A stretch of DNA of 64,000 nucleotides. Source: Gammaproteobacteria bacterium. Its GTDB lineage: Bacteria; Pseudomonadota; Gammaproteobacteria; Burkholderiales; Rhodocyclaceae. The position numbers were made by a program, and so were the translations under genes. Numbering within the stretch: the first letter of the stretch is position 1; every line of letters starts with the position of its first letter. The notes under the pieces are model-generated. The model was not told the DNA's origin. It made no database searches and saw only the letters and a list, made by a program, of their open reading frames with translations. Positions 55,760 to 64,000 of this stretch are shown piece after piece. The stretch covers positions 1 to 64,000 of the forward strand of contig JARFTZ010000061.1 in the NCBI GenBank assembly GCA_029289235.1. Reading direction: 5' to 3'.

Positions 55760-56596
55760 ATGACTTTCCGCCTGGTCGCCCTCGATCTGGACGGCACGCT
55801 GCTCGACAGCGGCCTGCAGATCCGGCATCAAACCCTTGACGCACTGCAACGCATCCGGAAACGCGGAGTGCAGGCCATGATCGTCACCGGCCGACACCAC
55901 ACGGCAGCACGTGCCTACTGGCACCAGCTGAATCTGGAACTGCCCGCAATCTGCTGTAACGGCACCTACATCTATGACTTTAGTAATAATGAGCCACTCG
56001 CCGGCAACCCGCTAAGCCGCGACGAAGCTCGCATGCTGCTCTCCATCGTGCGCGAGCATCCGGTGCATGCCATGGTTTACATCGACGAGGCGATGACCTA
56101 TGAGACGCATGGAGCGCACATGACCGGCCTGCTCGGCTGGTCGGCCTCGCTTCCCGAGCCGCTCCGCCCGCGTGTCGAACGGGTGGACTCGTTCGACCGC
56201 TTGATCGACGACGCCGGCGTGCTCTGGAAATTCCTGGTCGCCAGCGAGGACACCGCCGCGCTCGAGCATTTCGAAAGCGCCATTCGCGGCTGCCCGCAAC
56301 TGAGCTGCGTGAGATCGGCGGGCAATCGCCTCGACATCTCCCGCGCCGGCATCAGCAAGGGGCACCGACTGGCCGAGTTCCTCGCCCAGCGCGGCATCGA
56401 AGCGCATGAGGTCATCGCCTTCGGCGACCAGAACAACGACAAGGAGATGCTCGAACTCGCCGGACTGGGCGTCGCCATGGGCAACAGCCGCCAGGAAGTG
56501 CGCGACTGCGCCGACTGGGTGACCGGATCCAACGACAGCGACGGCATCGCCGACGTCTTGCACCGCTTCGTGCTCGAGACCGCCGATGCCTGCTGA
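55760..56596 (+). CDS. HAD-IIB (Cof-type) phosphatase, YbhA-like
   Basis: 278-aa phosphatase. Motif I ALDLDGTLLDSG, motif II IVTGRHH, the Lys of ISKGHRL and motif IV AFGDQNNDKEML are all present with a C2B cap between. PAICCNGTYIYD and MVYIDEAMTYE closely follow E. coli YbhA, a pyridoxal-phosphate/sugar-phosphate phosphatase, which is the best guess for substrate. ATG 55760 follows CGGAG; the 60 upstream codons of open frame overlap the promoter region. It is transcribed away from the ErcA-like gene and towards tkt. Confidence 0.87.
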   Translation: MTFRLVALDLDGTLLDSGLQIRHQTLDALQRIRKRGVQAMIVTGRHHTAARAYWHQLNLELPAICCNGTYIYDFSNNEPLAGNPLSRDEARMLLSIVREHPVHAMVYIDEAMTYETHGAHMTGLLGWSASLPEPLRPRVERVDSFDRLIDDAGVLWKFLVASEDTAALEHFESAIRGCPQLSCVRSAGNRLDISRAGISKGHRLAEFLAQRGIEAHEVIAFGDQNNDKEMLELAGLGVAMGNSRQEVRDCADWVTGSNDSDGIADVLHRFVLETADAC

Positions 56597-56732
56597 CAAC
56601 CCTGTAACATTTGGATAAAATGAAATACTTTTGTAAGGCCACAAATCGTTTGCATGGCCGTTCCGACATCGCGCAGTAAGCAACCGCCGGCGGCCCGTTC
56701 CGTTTTCTTTCTCGCTTCAGGAGTGATCACTC

Positions 56733-58736
56733 ATGGTTTCTCAGGCTTCGCTGGCGAACGCCATCCGCGTTCTGTCGATTGACGGTGTACAGGCAGCCAA
56801 CTCGGGACACCCGGGCGCCCCGATGGGCATGGCGGAAATCGCGGTGGCGCTGTGGAATCGCCACCTGAAACACAACCCGGCCGACCCGAAGTGGTCCGAC
56901 CGCGACCGTTTCGTCCTGTCGAACGGCCACGGCTCGATGCTCATCTACTCGCTGCTCAACCTGACCGGCTACGACCTGCCGCTCGACGAACTGAAGAAAT
57001 TCCGCCAGTTGCACAGCAAGACGCCGGGCCACCCCGAAGTCGGCCACACCCCGGGCGTCGAAACGACGACCGGCCCGCTCGGCCAGGGCATCAGCAACGC
57101 CGTCGGCATGGCGCTCGCCGAGAAGCTGCTCGCCGCCGAGTTCAACCGCGACGGGCACGCTATCGTCGATCACTATACCTACACCTTCCTCGGCGACGGC
57201 TGCATGATGGAAGGCATCTCGCATGAGACCTGTTCGCTGGCCGGCACCTGGAAGCTCTCCAAGCTGATCGCGCTGTACGACGACAACGGCATCTCCATCG
57301 ACGGCCACGTGGACGGCTGGTTCACCGACGACACGCCGAAGCGCTTCGAAGCCTACGGCTGGAACGTCATCCGCAACGTTGACGGCCACGACGTCGACGC
57401 CGTCGACCGCGCCATCGCCGCCGCCAAGGCGCAGAACGACAAGCCGACGCTGATCTGCTGCAAGACAGTGATCGGCAAGGGCTCGCCGAACAAGGCCGGC
57501 ACCCACGATGTGCACGGCGCCCCGCTCGGCAAGGACGAAGTCGCCGCCACGCGCGCCGCGCTCGGCATCACCGACGGTGCCTTCGAAGTGCCGCAGGACG
57601 TGCGCGCCGCATGGGACGCCCGCAACGCCGGCGCCAAGGCCCAGGCCGCGTGGAACGAAAAGTTCGCCGCCTACCGCGCCGCCTTCCCGGAACTCGCCGC
57701 CGAATTCGAGCGCCGCATGAAGGGCGAACTCGCCGCCGACTACGCCGCCAAGTCCGCCGACACGCTGAAGTCCATCGTCGAGAAGGCCGAGGTCATCGCC
57801 ACCCGCAAGTCCTCGCAGAACGCCATCCAGGCGCTCGCGCCGCTGGTTCCGGAATTCCTCGGCGGCTCCGCCGACCTCGCGCCGTCGAACCTGACGATGT
57901 GGAAAGGCTGCCGCGACGTGCTGCCCGGCAGCATCGACCAGGGCGGCAACTACATCCACTACGGCGTGCGCGAATTCGGCATGGCCGCGATCATGAACGG
58001 CGTTGTCCTGCACGGCGGTTTCCGCCCCTACGGCGGCACCTTCCTGATGTTCTCCGAATACGCCCGCAACGCCATCCGCATGGCCGCGCTGATGAAGATC
58101 AACCCGATCTACGTGTTCACCCACGACTCCATCGGGGTCGGCGAGGACGGCCCGACGCACCAACCGGTCGAGCAGACCGCGACGCTGCGCATGGTCCCGA
58201 ACCTCGACGTGTGGCGCCCATGCGACAGCGTCGAAGCCTTCGTCGCCTGGCAGGTCGCCCTGGAACACAAACAGACGCCGACCGCGCTGATCCTTACCCG
58301 CCAGAACCTCGCGCACCAGCCGCGCGATGCCAAGCAGATCGACAACATCCGCAAAGGCGGCTATGTGCTCAATGACTGCGCTGGCACGCCGAAGGCGGTG
58401 ATCATCGCCACCGGCTCGGAAGTCGCGCTGGCAGTCGAAGCGCAGAAGGCGCTCGCCGAGAAGGGAGTGCCGGTACGCGTCGTCTCGATGCCGTCGCCGT
58501 TCCTGTTCGACCAGCAGGATGTCTCCTACCGCAACGACGTGCTGCCGCGCGGCGTTCCGCGCGTTGCCGTCGAAGCCGGCGTCACCGGCTACTGGCGCCA
58601 GTACGTCGGCCTCGAAGGCGCCGTGGTCGGCATCGACCGCTTCGGCGAGTGCGGCCCTGCGGCGCAGGTCTTCGAATACCTCGGCGTCACCGCCGCCAAG
58701 GTGGCCGAAGCCGTCGAAGGCGTGATCGCCGGCTGA
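56733..58736 (+). CDS. tkt: Transketolase
   Basis: Thiamine-diphosphate enzyme of the pentose phosphate pathway, 667 aa. N-terminal half: [30 protein letters not shown] and the ThDP/metal motif [13 protein letters not shown] through the Asn of [10 protein letters not shown]. The central pyrimidine domain holds the conserved Glu region and [15 protein letters not shown]; a C-terminal domain follows. ATG 56733 follows CAGGAGTGAT. It appears monocistronic with an intrinsic terminator after it. Confidence 0.96.
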   Translation: MVSQASLANAIRVLSIDGVQAANSGHPGAPMGMAEIAVALWNRHLKHNPADPKWSDRDRFVLSNGHGSMLIYSLLNLTGYDLPLDELKKFRQLHSKTPGHPEVGHTPGVETTTGPLGQGISNAVGMALAEKLLAAEFNRDGHAIVDHYTYTFLGDGCMMEGISHETCSLAGTWKLSKLIALYDDNGISIDGHVDGWFTDDTPKRFEAYGWNVIRNVDGHDVDAVDRAIAAAKAQNDKPTLICCKTVIGKGSPNKAGTHDVHGAPLGKDEVAATRAALGITDGAFEVPQDVRAAWDARNAGAKAQAAWNEKFAAYRAAFPELAAEFERRMKGELAADYAAKSADTLKSIVEKAEVIATRKSSQNAIQALAPLVPEFLGGSADLAPSNLTMWKGCRDVLPGSIDQGGNYIHYGVREFGMAAIMNGVVLHGGFRPYGGTFLMFSEYARNAIRMAALMKINPIYVFTHDSIGVGEDGPTHQPVEQTATLRMVPNLDVWRPCDSVEAFVAWQVALEHKQTPTALILTRQNLAHQPRDAKQIDNIRKGGYVLNDCAGTPKAVIIATGSEVALAVEAQKALAEKGVPVRVVSMPSPFLFDQQDVSYRNDVLPRGVPRVAVEAGVTGYWRQYVGLEGAVVGIDRFGECGPAAQVFEYLGVTAAKVAEAVEGVIAG

Positions 58737-58755
58737 TCACCCCGCGATTCAGAGC

Positions 58756-58784
58756 AAGGGCCCGGCAATTCGTCGGGCCTTTTT
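58756..58784 (+). terminator. Intrinsic terminator after tkt
   Basis: AAGGGCCCG (58756-58764) pairs with CGGGCCTTT (58774-58782) through 9 bp with a 9-nt loop, followed by T's. It starts 20 nt after the transketolase stop. Confidence 0.88.
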
Positions 58785-58828
58785 CATTGCCGTATAGTTC
58801 CGTCTCTCCCAAGAAAAGCGCCACTGCC

Positions 58829-60013
58829 ATGACTGCCTTGCCGCCCTTTGCCTTCGCCCGGATTCCCGACATTCACTTCGGCCCGGGGAAACTTTCCGCG
58901 CTGCCGCAATTGATCCGGCGCTACGGCCACCGTGCGCTGTTCGTGACCGGCTCGACCTCCTTCGTTCGCTCCGAGGCTCATGCCCGACTCAAGGAAAAGG
59001 CGATCGGCAGCGGCATCGAGATCCTGCACGCCACCTTGTCCGGCGAGCCGTCGCCCGAATTTGTCGACGCAACGGTCGCCGAATTCCGCGGCAAGCAGGT
59101 CGATTGCGTCGTCGGCATCGGCGGCGGCAGCCCGCTGGACGCGGGCAAGGCCATTTCGGCCATGCTGCCGCTGGAGGGGTCGGTCGTTCCGTTCCTCGAA
59201 TGCGTCGACACGCAAAAGCACGACGGGCGAAAAATTCCCTACATTGCCGTGCCGACCTCGTCCGGAACCGGCGCCGAGGCGACCAAGAACGCGGTATTGA
59301 GTAGCGTCGGCCCCGACGGTTACAAGAGTTCGCTGCGCCACGACAACTTCGTCCCGGATATCGCCGTCGTCGATCCGGAACTGATGCTGAGCTGCCCGGC
59401 CGACGTCACCGCCGCCTGCGGTCTCGACGCGCTGACCCAGTTGCTCGAAGCCTACGTGTCGAGCAAGGCCTCGCCGATGACCGACGCGCTGGCACTGAGC
59501 GGACTGGAGCACGTTGCAGCAGGGTTCCTGCCGGCGTACGAAAACGGTGCGAACGACCTTGTCGCACGCAGCCACATGGCCTACGCCGCCCTCCTCTCGG
59601 GCATTGTGCTGGCCAACGCCGGACTCGGCGTGGTGCATGGATTTGCCGGGCCGATCGGCGGCTTTTTCCCGATCCGGCACGGCGTCGTCTGCGGCACGCT
59701 GTTCGGCGCCGCCACGCGGGCCAACATCGACGCTCTCCGCCGTGATCCTGTAGCAAACCGGATCGCACTGGAAAAACATGCCCGGGCAGGCGCACTCCTC
59801 TCGGGTGAAGCGACGGCGACCATTGAAGACGGCTGCAATCGGCTGCTGCAGACGCTCGACCGCTGGATCGCCGCCACCGGGATTGCAAGGCTTTCGGCCT
59901 ACGGTGTGACACGCACGGATTTGCCGCGCATCCTCGACAAATCGAACAACAAAAACAGCCCGGTCACGCTGGATCGCCAGCAGATGCAAGCGATCCTCGA
60001 AGCCCGACTCTGA
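58829..60013 (+). CDS. Iron-type alcohol dehydrogenase with altered metal ligand
   Basis: 394-aa group III alcohol dehydrogenase. GGGSPLDAGKAISAM is the cofactor loop, and PTSSGTGAEATKNAV is typical. Of the four metal ligands the Asp is present in GLDALTQ, but the following His is Gln; the two later His are kept (GVVHGFAGPIGGFFPIRHG). This could weaken iron binding, favour zinc, or mark a subfamily norm. The ATG at 58829 gives a standard N-terminus (FARIPDIHFGPGKL), though its ribosome site is weak. The TSUP gene follows after 18 nt, implying cotranscription. The substrate is unknown. Confidence 0.85.
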   Translation: MTALPPFAFARIPDIHFGPGKLSALPQLIRRYGHRALFVTGSTSFVRSEAHARLKEKAIGSGIEILHATLSGEPSPEFVDATVAEFRGKQVDCVVGIGGGSPLDAGKAISAMLPLEGSVVPFLECVDTQKHDGRKIPYIAVPTSSGTGAEATKNAVLSSVGPDGYKSSLRHDNFVPDIAVVDPELMLSCPADVTAACGLDALTQLLEAYVSSKASPMTDALALSGLEHVAAGFLPAYENGANDLVARSHMAYAALLSGIVLANAGLGVVHGFAGPIGGFFPIRHGVVCGTLFGAATRANIDALRRDPVANRIALEKHARAGALLSGEATATIEDGCNRLLQTLDRWIAATGIARLSAYGVTRTDLPRILDKSNNKNSPVTLDRQQMQAILEARL

Positions 60014-60031
60014 CGGCGGAGAACACGAACC

Positions 60032-60832
60032 ATGGAATGGTGGCTGGCTTACATCGGCCTCGGACTCTTTACCGGGTTCTCGGCCGGCCTTCTGGGCATC
60101 GGGGGCGGCCTGGTTATGGTTCCTGCCCTGACCATGATGTTCTCCGCACAAGAGGGTTTCCCTGCGGCAGAAGCACTGCACATGGCGCTCGGCACCTCGA
60201 TGGCGACAATCCTGTTTACGTCGCTCTCCAGCCTGCGCGCGCATCATCAGCACCAGGCCGTCCTCTGGAAAGTGGTATTCCAGATCGCCCCCGGCATCCT
60301 ACTCGGCACGATGATCGGCACGCTGTTCGCCTCCCGCATTCCCGCACGGCCCCTTGCCGTCTTTTTCACCGCTTTCGTCTGTTTCGTCGCCCTCCAGATG
60401 ATCCTCAATCTAAAGCCCAAGGCCGCACGCGACCTTCCCGGCGCGATGGGTGTCTTCAGCGTCGGAACCGGCATCGGCGCAATCTCCTCCCTGGTGGCGA
60501 TCGGCGGCGGTGCGCTGACCGTTCCCTTCCTGACCTGGTGCAATGTCAAGGTGCAGAAAGCAATTGGCACCTCCGCCGCCGTCGGCTTCCCGATCGCGCT
60601 CGGCGGCTCGCTTGGCTATATCTACAACGGCTGGAACCACGCCACGTTACCACCGGGCAGCATCGGCTATGTCTACCTCCCGGCGCTGCTGTGGATGATT
60701 CCCTTCAGTATGCTGGCCGCACCCCTCGGCGCCCGCGCAACGCACCGCCTGCCGGTGACCACGTTGAAACGCATCTTCGCCGGATTGCTGATCGTTCTGG
60801 CCATGCGCATGCTGTGGAAACTATTTGCGTAA
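60032..60832 (+). CDS. TSUP (TauE/SafE) family membrane protein
   Basis: 266-aa inner-membrane protein with about eight helices arranged as two repeats. Each half starts with a glycine-rich helix, here LGIGGGLVMVPALTMM and VAIGGGALTVPFLTW, the TauE/SafE signature. Members export sulfite, sulfoacetate or other small organic acids. It is 18 nt behind the iron alcohol dehydrogenase gene. No sulfur genes are nearby, so the substrate is open. Confidence 0.87.
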   Translation: MEWWLAYIGLGLFTGFSAGLLGIGGGLVMVPALTMMFSAQEGFPAAEALHMALGTSMATILFTSLSSLRAHHQHQAVLWKVVFQIAPGILLGTMIGTLFASRIPARPLAVFFTAFVCFVALQMILNLKPKAARDLPGAMGVFSVGTGIGAISSLVAIGGGALTVPFLTWCNVKVQKAIGTSAAVGFPIALGGSLGYIYNGWNHATLPPGSIGYVYLPALLWMIPFSMLAAPLGARATHRLPVTTLKRIFAGLLIVLAMRMLWKLFA

Positions 60833-61101
60833 TTGCGTGGTCGATGCCACTCGTTATTTCAGGAAATCGCTATTCCCGCTACGCACGAGTCGCTGCTCAT
60901 CAGGCCACCGTCACCCACTTCGGATTTCCGCATTTGCTTGCCGGAGGCCCGGTTTCGCCTTGCCTCCCCCCCCCCGGAAGAGTAGCATTGCGGGCTCACG
61001 GCGAGGTTTCAACCGCGTTTCGGAACAAGTTGCACCTGTCTGACGACCGCGTTTCCGGTTGAAAAAACGCCTCAAGTTTTTACTTCCTGAAAGGTAAAGT
61101 C
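60833..61101. other. Intergenic region upstream of methylmalonyl-CoA mutase
   Basis: 269 bp without a supported gene. It contains a run of ten C at 60966-60975 and ends with a GAAAGG ribosome site before the mutase ATG. A cobalamin riboswitch was looked for because the next gene needs B12, but only a weak GCCACTC match to the B12 box was seen, without the other conserved elements. Confidence 0.5.
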
Positions 61102-63267
61102 ATGTCCACCGAGAACAAGCCTGTTTTCCCGGATTCGTCGAATCTGGATGCATGGAAAAAAGCAGCCTCGAAAACGTCGCCCGGCGGTGACGTCGAAAAC
61201 ATCAAGTGGGTCACCTCCGAAGGCATCACTGTCAAGCCGCTGTACACCAAGGCCGACACCGCCGATCTGCCCTACACCGACACTCTGCCGGGCCTGCCCC
61301 CGTACATCCGCGGCCCGCAAGCCACCATGTACGCCGGCCGCCCCTGGACGATCCGCCAGTACGCCGGTTTCTCCACCGCCACCGAATCCAACGCGTTCTA
61401 CCGCAAGGCGCTGGCCGCCGGCGGCCAGGGCGTTTCCGTCGCTTTCGACCTCGCGACGCACCGCGGCTATGACTCGGACAATCCTCGCGTCGTCGGCGAC
61501 GTCGGCAAGGCCGGCGTGGCGATCGACTCCGTCGAGGACATGAAAGTCCTGTTCGACGGCATCCCGCTCGACAAGGTCTCCGTGTCGATGACCATGAACG
61601 GCGCCGTTCTGCCGGTTCTCGCCGGCTACATCGTCGCCGCCGAAGAGCAGGGCGTTTCGCAGGACAAGCTGTCCGGCACGATCCAGAACGACATCCTCAA
61701 GGAGTTCATGGTTCGTAACACCTACATCTACCCGCCGAAGCCGTCGATGAAGATCATCTCGGACATCTTCGGGTACACCGCCCAGCACATGCCGAAGTTC
61801 AACTCGATCTCGATCTCCGGCTACCACATCTCCGAAGCCGGTGCCAACCAGGCAATCGAACTGGCCTTCACACTGGCCGACGGTAAAGAGTACGTCCGTA
61901 CCGGTATCGAATCCGGCCTCGACGTCGATGATTTCGCGGGTCGCCTGTCGTTCTTCTGGGCGGTCGGCATGAACTTCTACCTCGAAATTGCCAAGATGCG
62001 CGCCGCCCGCCTGTTGTGGCACCGCATCATGACCGGTTTCGGCGCCAAGAGCCCGAAGTCGATGATGCTGCGCACGCACAGCCAGACCTCCGGCTGGTCG
62101 CTGACCGAGCAGGATCCGTATAACAACGTGATCCGTACCACGATCGAAGCAATGGCGGCCGTCTTCGGCGGCACCCAGTCGCTGCACACCAACGCGCTCG
62201 ACGAAGCGATCGCCCTGCCGACCGAATTCTCGGCACGTATCGCCCGCAACACGCAGATCGTCATCCAGGAAGAAACCAAGATCTGCAATGTCGTCGATCC
62301 GTGGGCCGGTTCCTACATGATGGAAAAGCTGACCCAGGAAATGGCCGACAAGGCCTGGGCGATCATCGAAGAGATCGACAAGATGGGCGGCATGGTCAAG
62401 GCGGTCGAATCCGGCTGGGCCAAGATGGAAGTCGAGAAGTGCGCGGCCGAAACGCAAGCGCTCATCGACTCCGGCAAAAAGGTCATCGTCGGCGTCAACA
62501 AGTACAAGCTGGCCAAGGAAGACCCGATCGACATTCTCGACATCGACAACCACGCCGTGCGTGAGTCGCAGATCGCCAGCATCAAGAAGATCCGCGAAAC
62601 GCGTGACAGCGCCGCCGTTCAGGCTGCACTCGACGCACTGACCAAGTGTGCCGAGACCGGCGAAGGCAACCTGCTCGACCTCACCGTCAAGGCCATGCGC
62701 CTGCGCGCCACGGTCGGCGAAGTCTCGGACGCGCTGGAAAAGGTCTTCGGCCGCTTCCGCGCCAACAACCAGACCATTTCGGGTGTTTACGGAGGTGTTG
62801 TGGAAGGCATCGAAACCTGGGAATCGATCAAGTCGGACGTCGAGGCATTCGCCGCCGAGCATGGACGCCGTCCGCGCATCATGATCGCCAAGCTCGGCCA
62901 GGACGGCCATGACCGCGGCGCCAAGGTGGTAGCCACGGCCTATGCTGACCTCGGCTTCGACATCGACGTCGGCCCGCTCTTCCAGACGCCGGAAGAAGCC
63001 GCCCGCCAGGCGATCGAGAACGACGTGCATGCCATAGGCTGTTCGTCGCTGGCCGCCGGTCACAAGACCCTGGTCCCGCAGCTCGTCCAGGCTCTGAAGG
63101 ATCAAGGCGCCAACGACATCATCGTCTTCGCCGGCGGCGTCATCCCGGCACAGGACTACGATGCACTGTTCGCCGGCGGTGCCAAGGCCGTCTTCGGACC
63201 GGGAACCCGCGTCGAGGATTCCGCCCGCAAGGTTCTGGAAGAAATCAAGAAGGCCGCCAAGGCCTAA
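61102..63267 (+). CDS. scpA: Methylmalonyl-CoA mutase
   Basis: Adenosylcobalamin enzyme interconverting succinyl-CoA and (R)-methylmalonyl-CoA. 721 aa, single-chain bacterial type: a TIM-barrel catalytic domain (about 60-560) with the substrate-tunnel region [16 protein letters not shown] and TRT-like block [19 protein letters not shown], and a C-terminal B12 domain with DGHDRG, where His603 is the cobalt ligand. The conserved downstream partner meaB begins 20 nt later. In this fermentative context it may run towards propionate formation, or serve propionate use; the direction cannot be told from sequence. Confidence 0.95.
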   Translation: MSTENKPVFPDSSNLDAWKKAASKTSPGGDVENIKWVTSEGITVKPLYTKADTADLPYTDTLPGLPPYIRGPQATMYAGRPWTIRQYAGFSTATESNAFYRKALAAGGQGVSVAFDLATHRGYDSDNPRVVGDVGKAGVAIDSVEDMKVLFDGIPLDKVSVSMTMNGAVLPVLAGYIVAAEEQGVSQDKLSGTIQNDILKEFMVRNTYIYPPKPSMKIISDIFGYTAQHMPKFNSISISGYHISEAGANQAIELAFTLADGKEYVRTGIESGLDVDDFAGRLSFFWAVGMNFYLEIAKMRAARLLWHRIMTGFGAKSPKSMMLRTHSQTSGWSLTEQDPYNNVIRTTIEAMAAVFGGTQSLHTNALDEAIALPTEFSARIARNTQIVIQEETKICNVVDPWAGSYMMEKLTQEMADKAWAIIEEIDKMGGMVKAVESGWAKMEVEKCAAETQALIDSGKKVIVGVNKYKLAKEDPIDILDIDNHAVRESQIASIKKIRETRDSAAVQAALDALTKCAETGEGNLLDLTVKAMRLRATVGEVSDALEKVFGRFRANNQTISGVYGGVVEGIETWESIKSDVEAFAAEHGRRPRIMIAKLGQDGHDRGAKVVATAYADLGFDIDVGPLFQTPEEAARQAIENDVHAIGCSSLAAGHKTLVPQLVQALKDQGANDIIVFAGGVIPAQDYDALFAGGAKAVFGPGTRVEDSARKVLEEIKKAAKA

Positions 63268-63287
63268 GCAGCAAGGAGTAGCAGCAG

Positions 63288-64000
63288 ATGGACGCGAGTG
63301 TTTCGACCACAGGCATTCTGGAGGCCGCCGACCAACATCTGGTAGACGGCGTTCTGGCAAAACAGCGGCGAGCACTCGCTAAAACCATCACGCTGATCGA
63401 GTCAACCCGAGCGGATCACCAGCGGCGCGCGCAGAAGGTCATCGGCGCGCTGCTGCCGCATACGGGACACGCCATCCGCGTCGGTATTTCCGGCGTTCCT
63501 GGCGCTGGAAAATCGACCTTCATCGAGGCCCTCGGCAATTATCTGATTGACCGGGGCCATCATCTCGCGGTTCTCGCGGTTGATCCGTCTTCTTCGGTTT
63601 CCGGGGGCTCCATTCTCGGCGACAAGACGCGCATGGAGTCCCTCTGTCAGCGCGTCGAAGCCTTCATCCGGCCCAGCCCGTCAGCGGGCTCGCTTGGCGG
63701 CGTCGCTGAAAAGACCCGGGAAGCCATGCTGGCCTGCGAAGCGGCCGGCTACGACGTAATCATTGTCGAAACGGTCGGTGTCGGGCAAAGCGAAACCACC
63801 GTCGCCGGCATGGTCGACATCTTCACGCTGGTCCAGTTGCCGAACGCCGGCGACGACCTGCAAGCCATCAAGAAAGGCATCGTAGAGATCGCCGACCTGG
63901 TGGCCATCAACAAGTGCGACATCGATCCCAAAGCGGCTGCCGTCGCCCGCGCGCAGTGGAAGCAGGCACTGCACATGCTGCGCCCCACGTCGCCCAACTG
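63288..64000 (+). CDS. meaB: Methylmalonyl-CoA mutase chaperone GTPase MeaB, 3' end cut by window
   Basis: G3E-family GTPase that loads and protects adenosylcobalamin in methylmalonyl-CoA mutase. About 237 codons are visible and the frame is open to the window edge. Features: P-loop [17 protein letters not shown] near residue 67, base-binding block [19 protein letters not shown], then [17 protein letters not shown] and [10 protein letters not shown], and NKCD for guanine. ATG 63288 is preceded by AAGGAG. It belongs to the same transcript as the mutase. The C-terminal dimerisation part is outside the window. Confidence 0.94.
   Translation, partial: MDASVSTTGILEAADQHLVDGVLAKQRRALAKTITLIESTRADHQRRAQKVIGALLPHTGHAIRVGISGVPGAGKSTFIEALGNYLIDRGHHLAVLAVDPSSSVSGGSILGDKTRMESLCQRVEAFIRPSPSAGSLGGVAEKTREAMLACEAAGYDVIIVETVGVGQSETTVAGMVDIFTLVQLPNAGDDLQAIKKGIVEIADLVAINKCDIDPKAAAVARAQWKQALHMLRPTSPN

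Noticed and set aside
60833-61101. Possible cobalamin riboswitch before the B12-dependent mutase
   Set aside because: Only a loose GCCACTC resemblance to the B12 box is present, with none of the other conserved blocks in order; riboswitches also usually control B12 synthesis or uptake rather than this gene.
61072-63375. 767-codon open frame antisense to scpA
   Set aside because: Same reason: composition follows the reverse of a strongly biased real gene with clear cofactor motifs on the plus strand.

Overview
The window is about 64 kb of high-GC chromosome, densely coding on both strands, with no rRNA, recognisable tRNA, IS element, prophage or CRISPR array. Gene order (coaD-ferredoxin, rsmD, paired M16 peptidases, ftsY-ftsE-ftsX; lolB-ispE; mutM) and a PEP-CTERM surface protein point to a betaproteobacterium, most likely Rhodocyclales. 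Pyruvate formate-lyase together with B12-dependent methylmalonyl-CoA mutase/MeaB and TRAP transport suggests a facultative or fermentative Propionivibrio/Dechloromonas-type organism; the genus is an inference.

Layout. 1-3.1 kb: the 5' part of a TRAP small permease (dctQ), preceded by a 29-codon duplicate of its own N-terminus, and divergent from a MASE1 histidine kinase/FixJ-type regulator pair. 3.2-6.6 kb: leuA, a divergent Lrp-type regulator and an FAD 2-hydroxyacid oxidoreductase. 6.6-12 kb: an rRNA methyltransferase, an epimerase, a ferredoxin-type reductase, an HDOD protein, nudC and a small unknown protein. 12.3-21.2 kb: a MocR/GabR-type regulator facing a six-gene operon of polyamine-type ABC importer plus gabD and gabT, so uptake and conversion to succinate look coupled. 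21.2-23.5 kb: iron storage with two complementary bacterioferritin subunits and a Bfd with a histidine-rich tail, then a PEP-CTERM protein with a sigma-54-type promoter. 23.6-40 kb: housekeeping genes (ABC-F, purU, thrH, ispE, lolB, a TPR protein, mutM, a dynamin-like GTPase, ferredoxin, coaD, rsmD, M16 pair, ftsYEX).

40-45.5 kb is an accessory catabolic island: two LysR regulators, a shikimate-dehydrogenase-like enzyme lacking the usual substrate serines, a Gfo/Idh/MocA oxidoreductase and a TRAP solute receptor with no membrane partners beside it. 45.5-49.5 kb is the pyruvate formate-lyase cluster (pflA, pflB) with an FNT channel that reads more like NirC than FocA. 49.8-60.8 kb: an MFS carrier, rlmI, a PAS-PAS-GGDEF-EAL protein overlapping an ErcA-like iron alcohol dehydrogenase, a YbhA-like phosphatase, transketolase, a second iron alcohol dehydrogenase with a changed metal ligand and a TSUP exporter. 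61-64 kb: methylmalonyl-CoA mutase and the start of its chaperone meaB.

No wholly unprecedented system was found. The points most worth following are the dctQ N-terminal duplication, the bacterioferritin/His-tailed Bfd set, the AroE-like/TRAP island, the NirC-like channel beside pflB, the sigma-54 site before the PEP-CTERM gene, and the ErcA/GGDEF-EAL overlap. Calls rest on reading translations and recalled family features; no database search was run.
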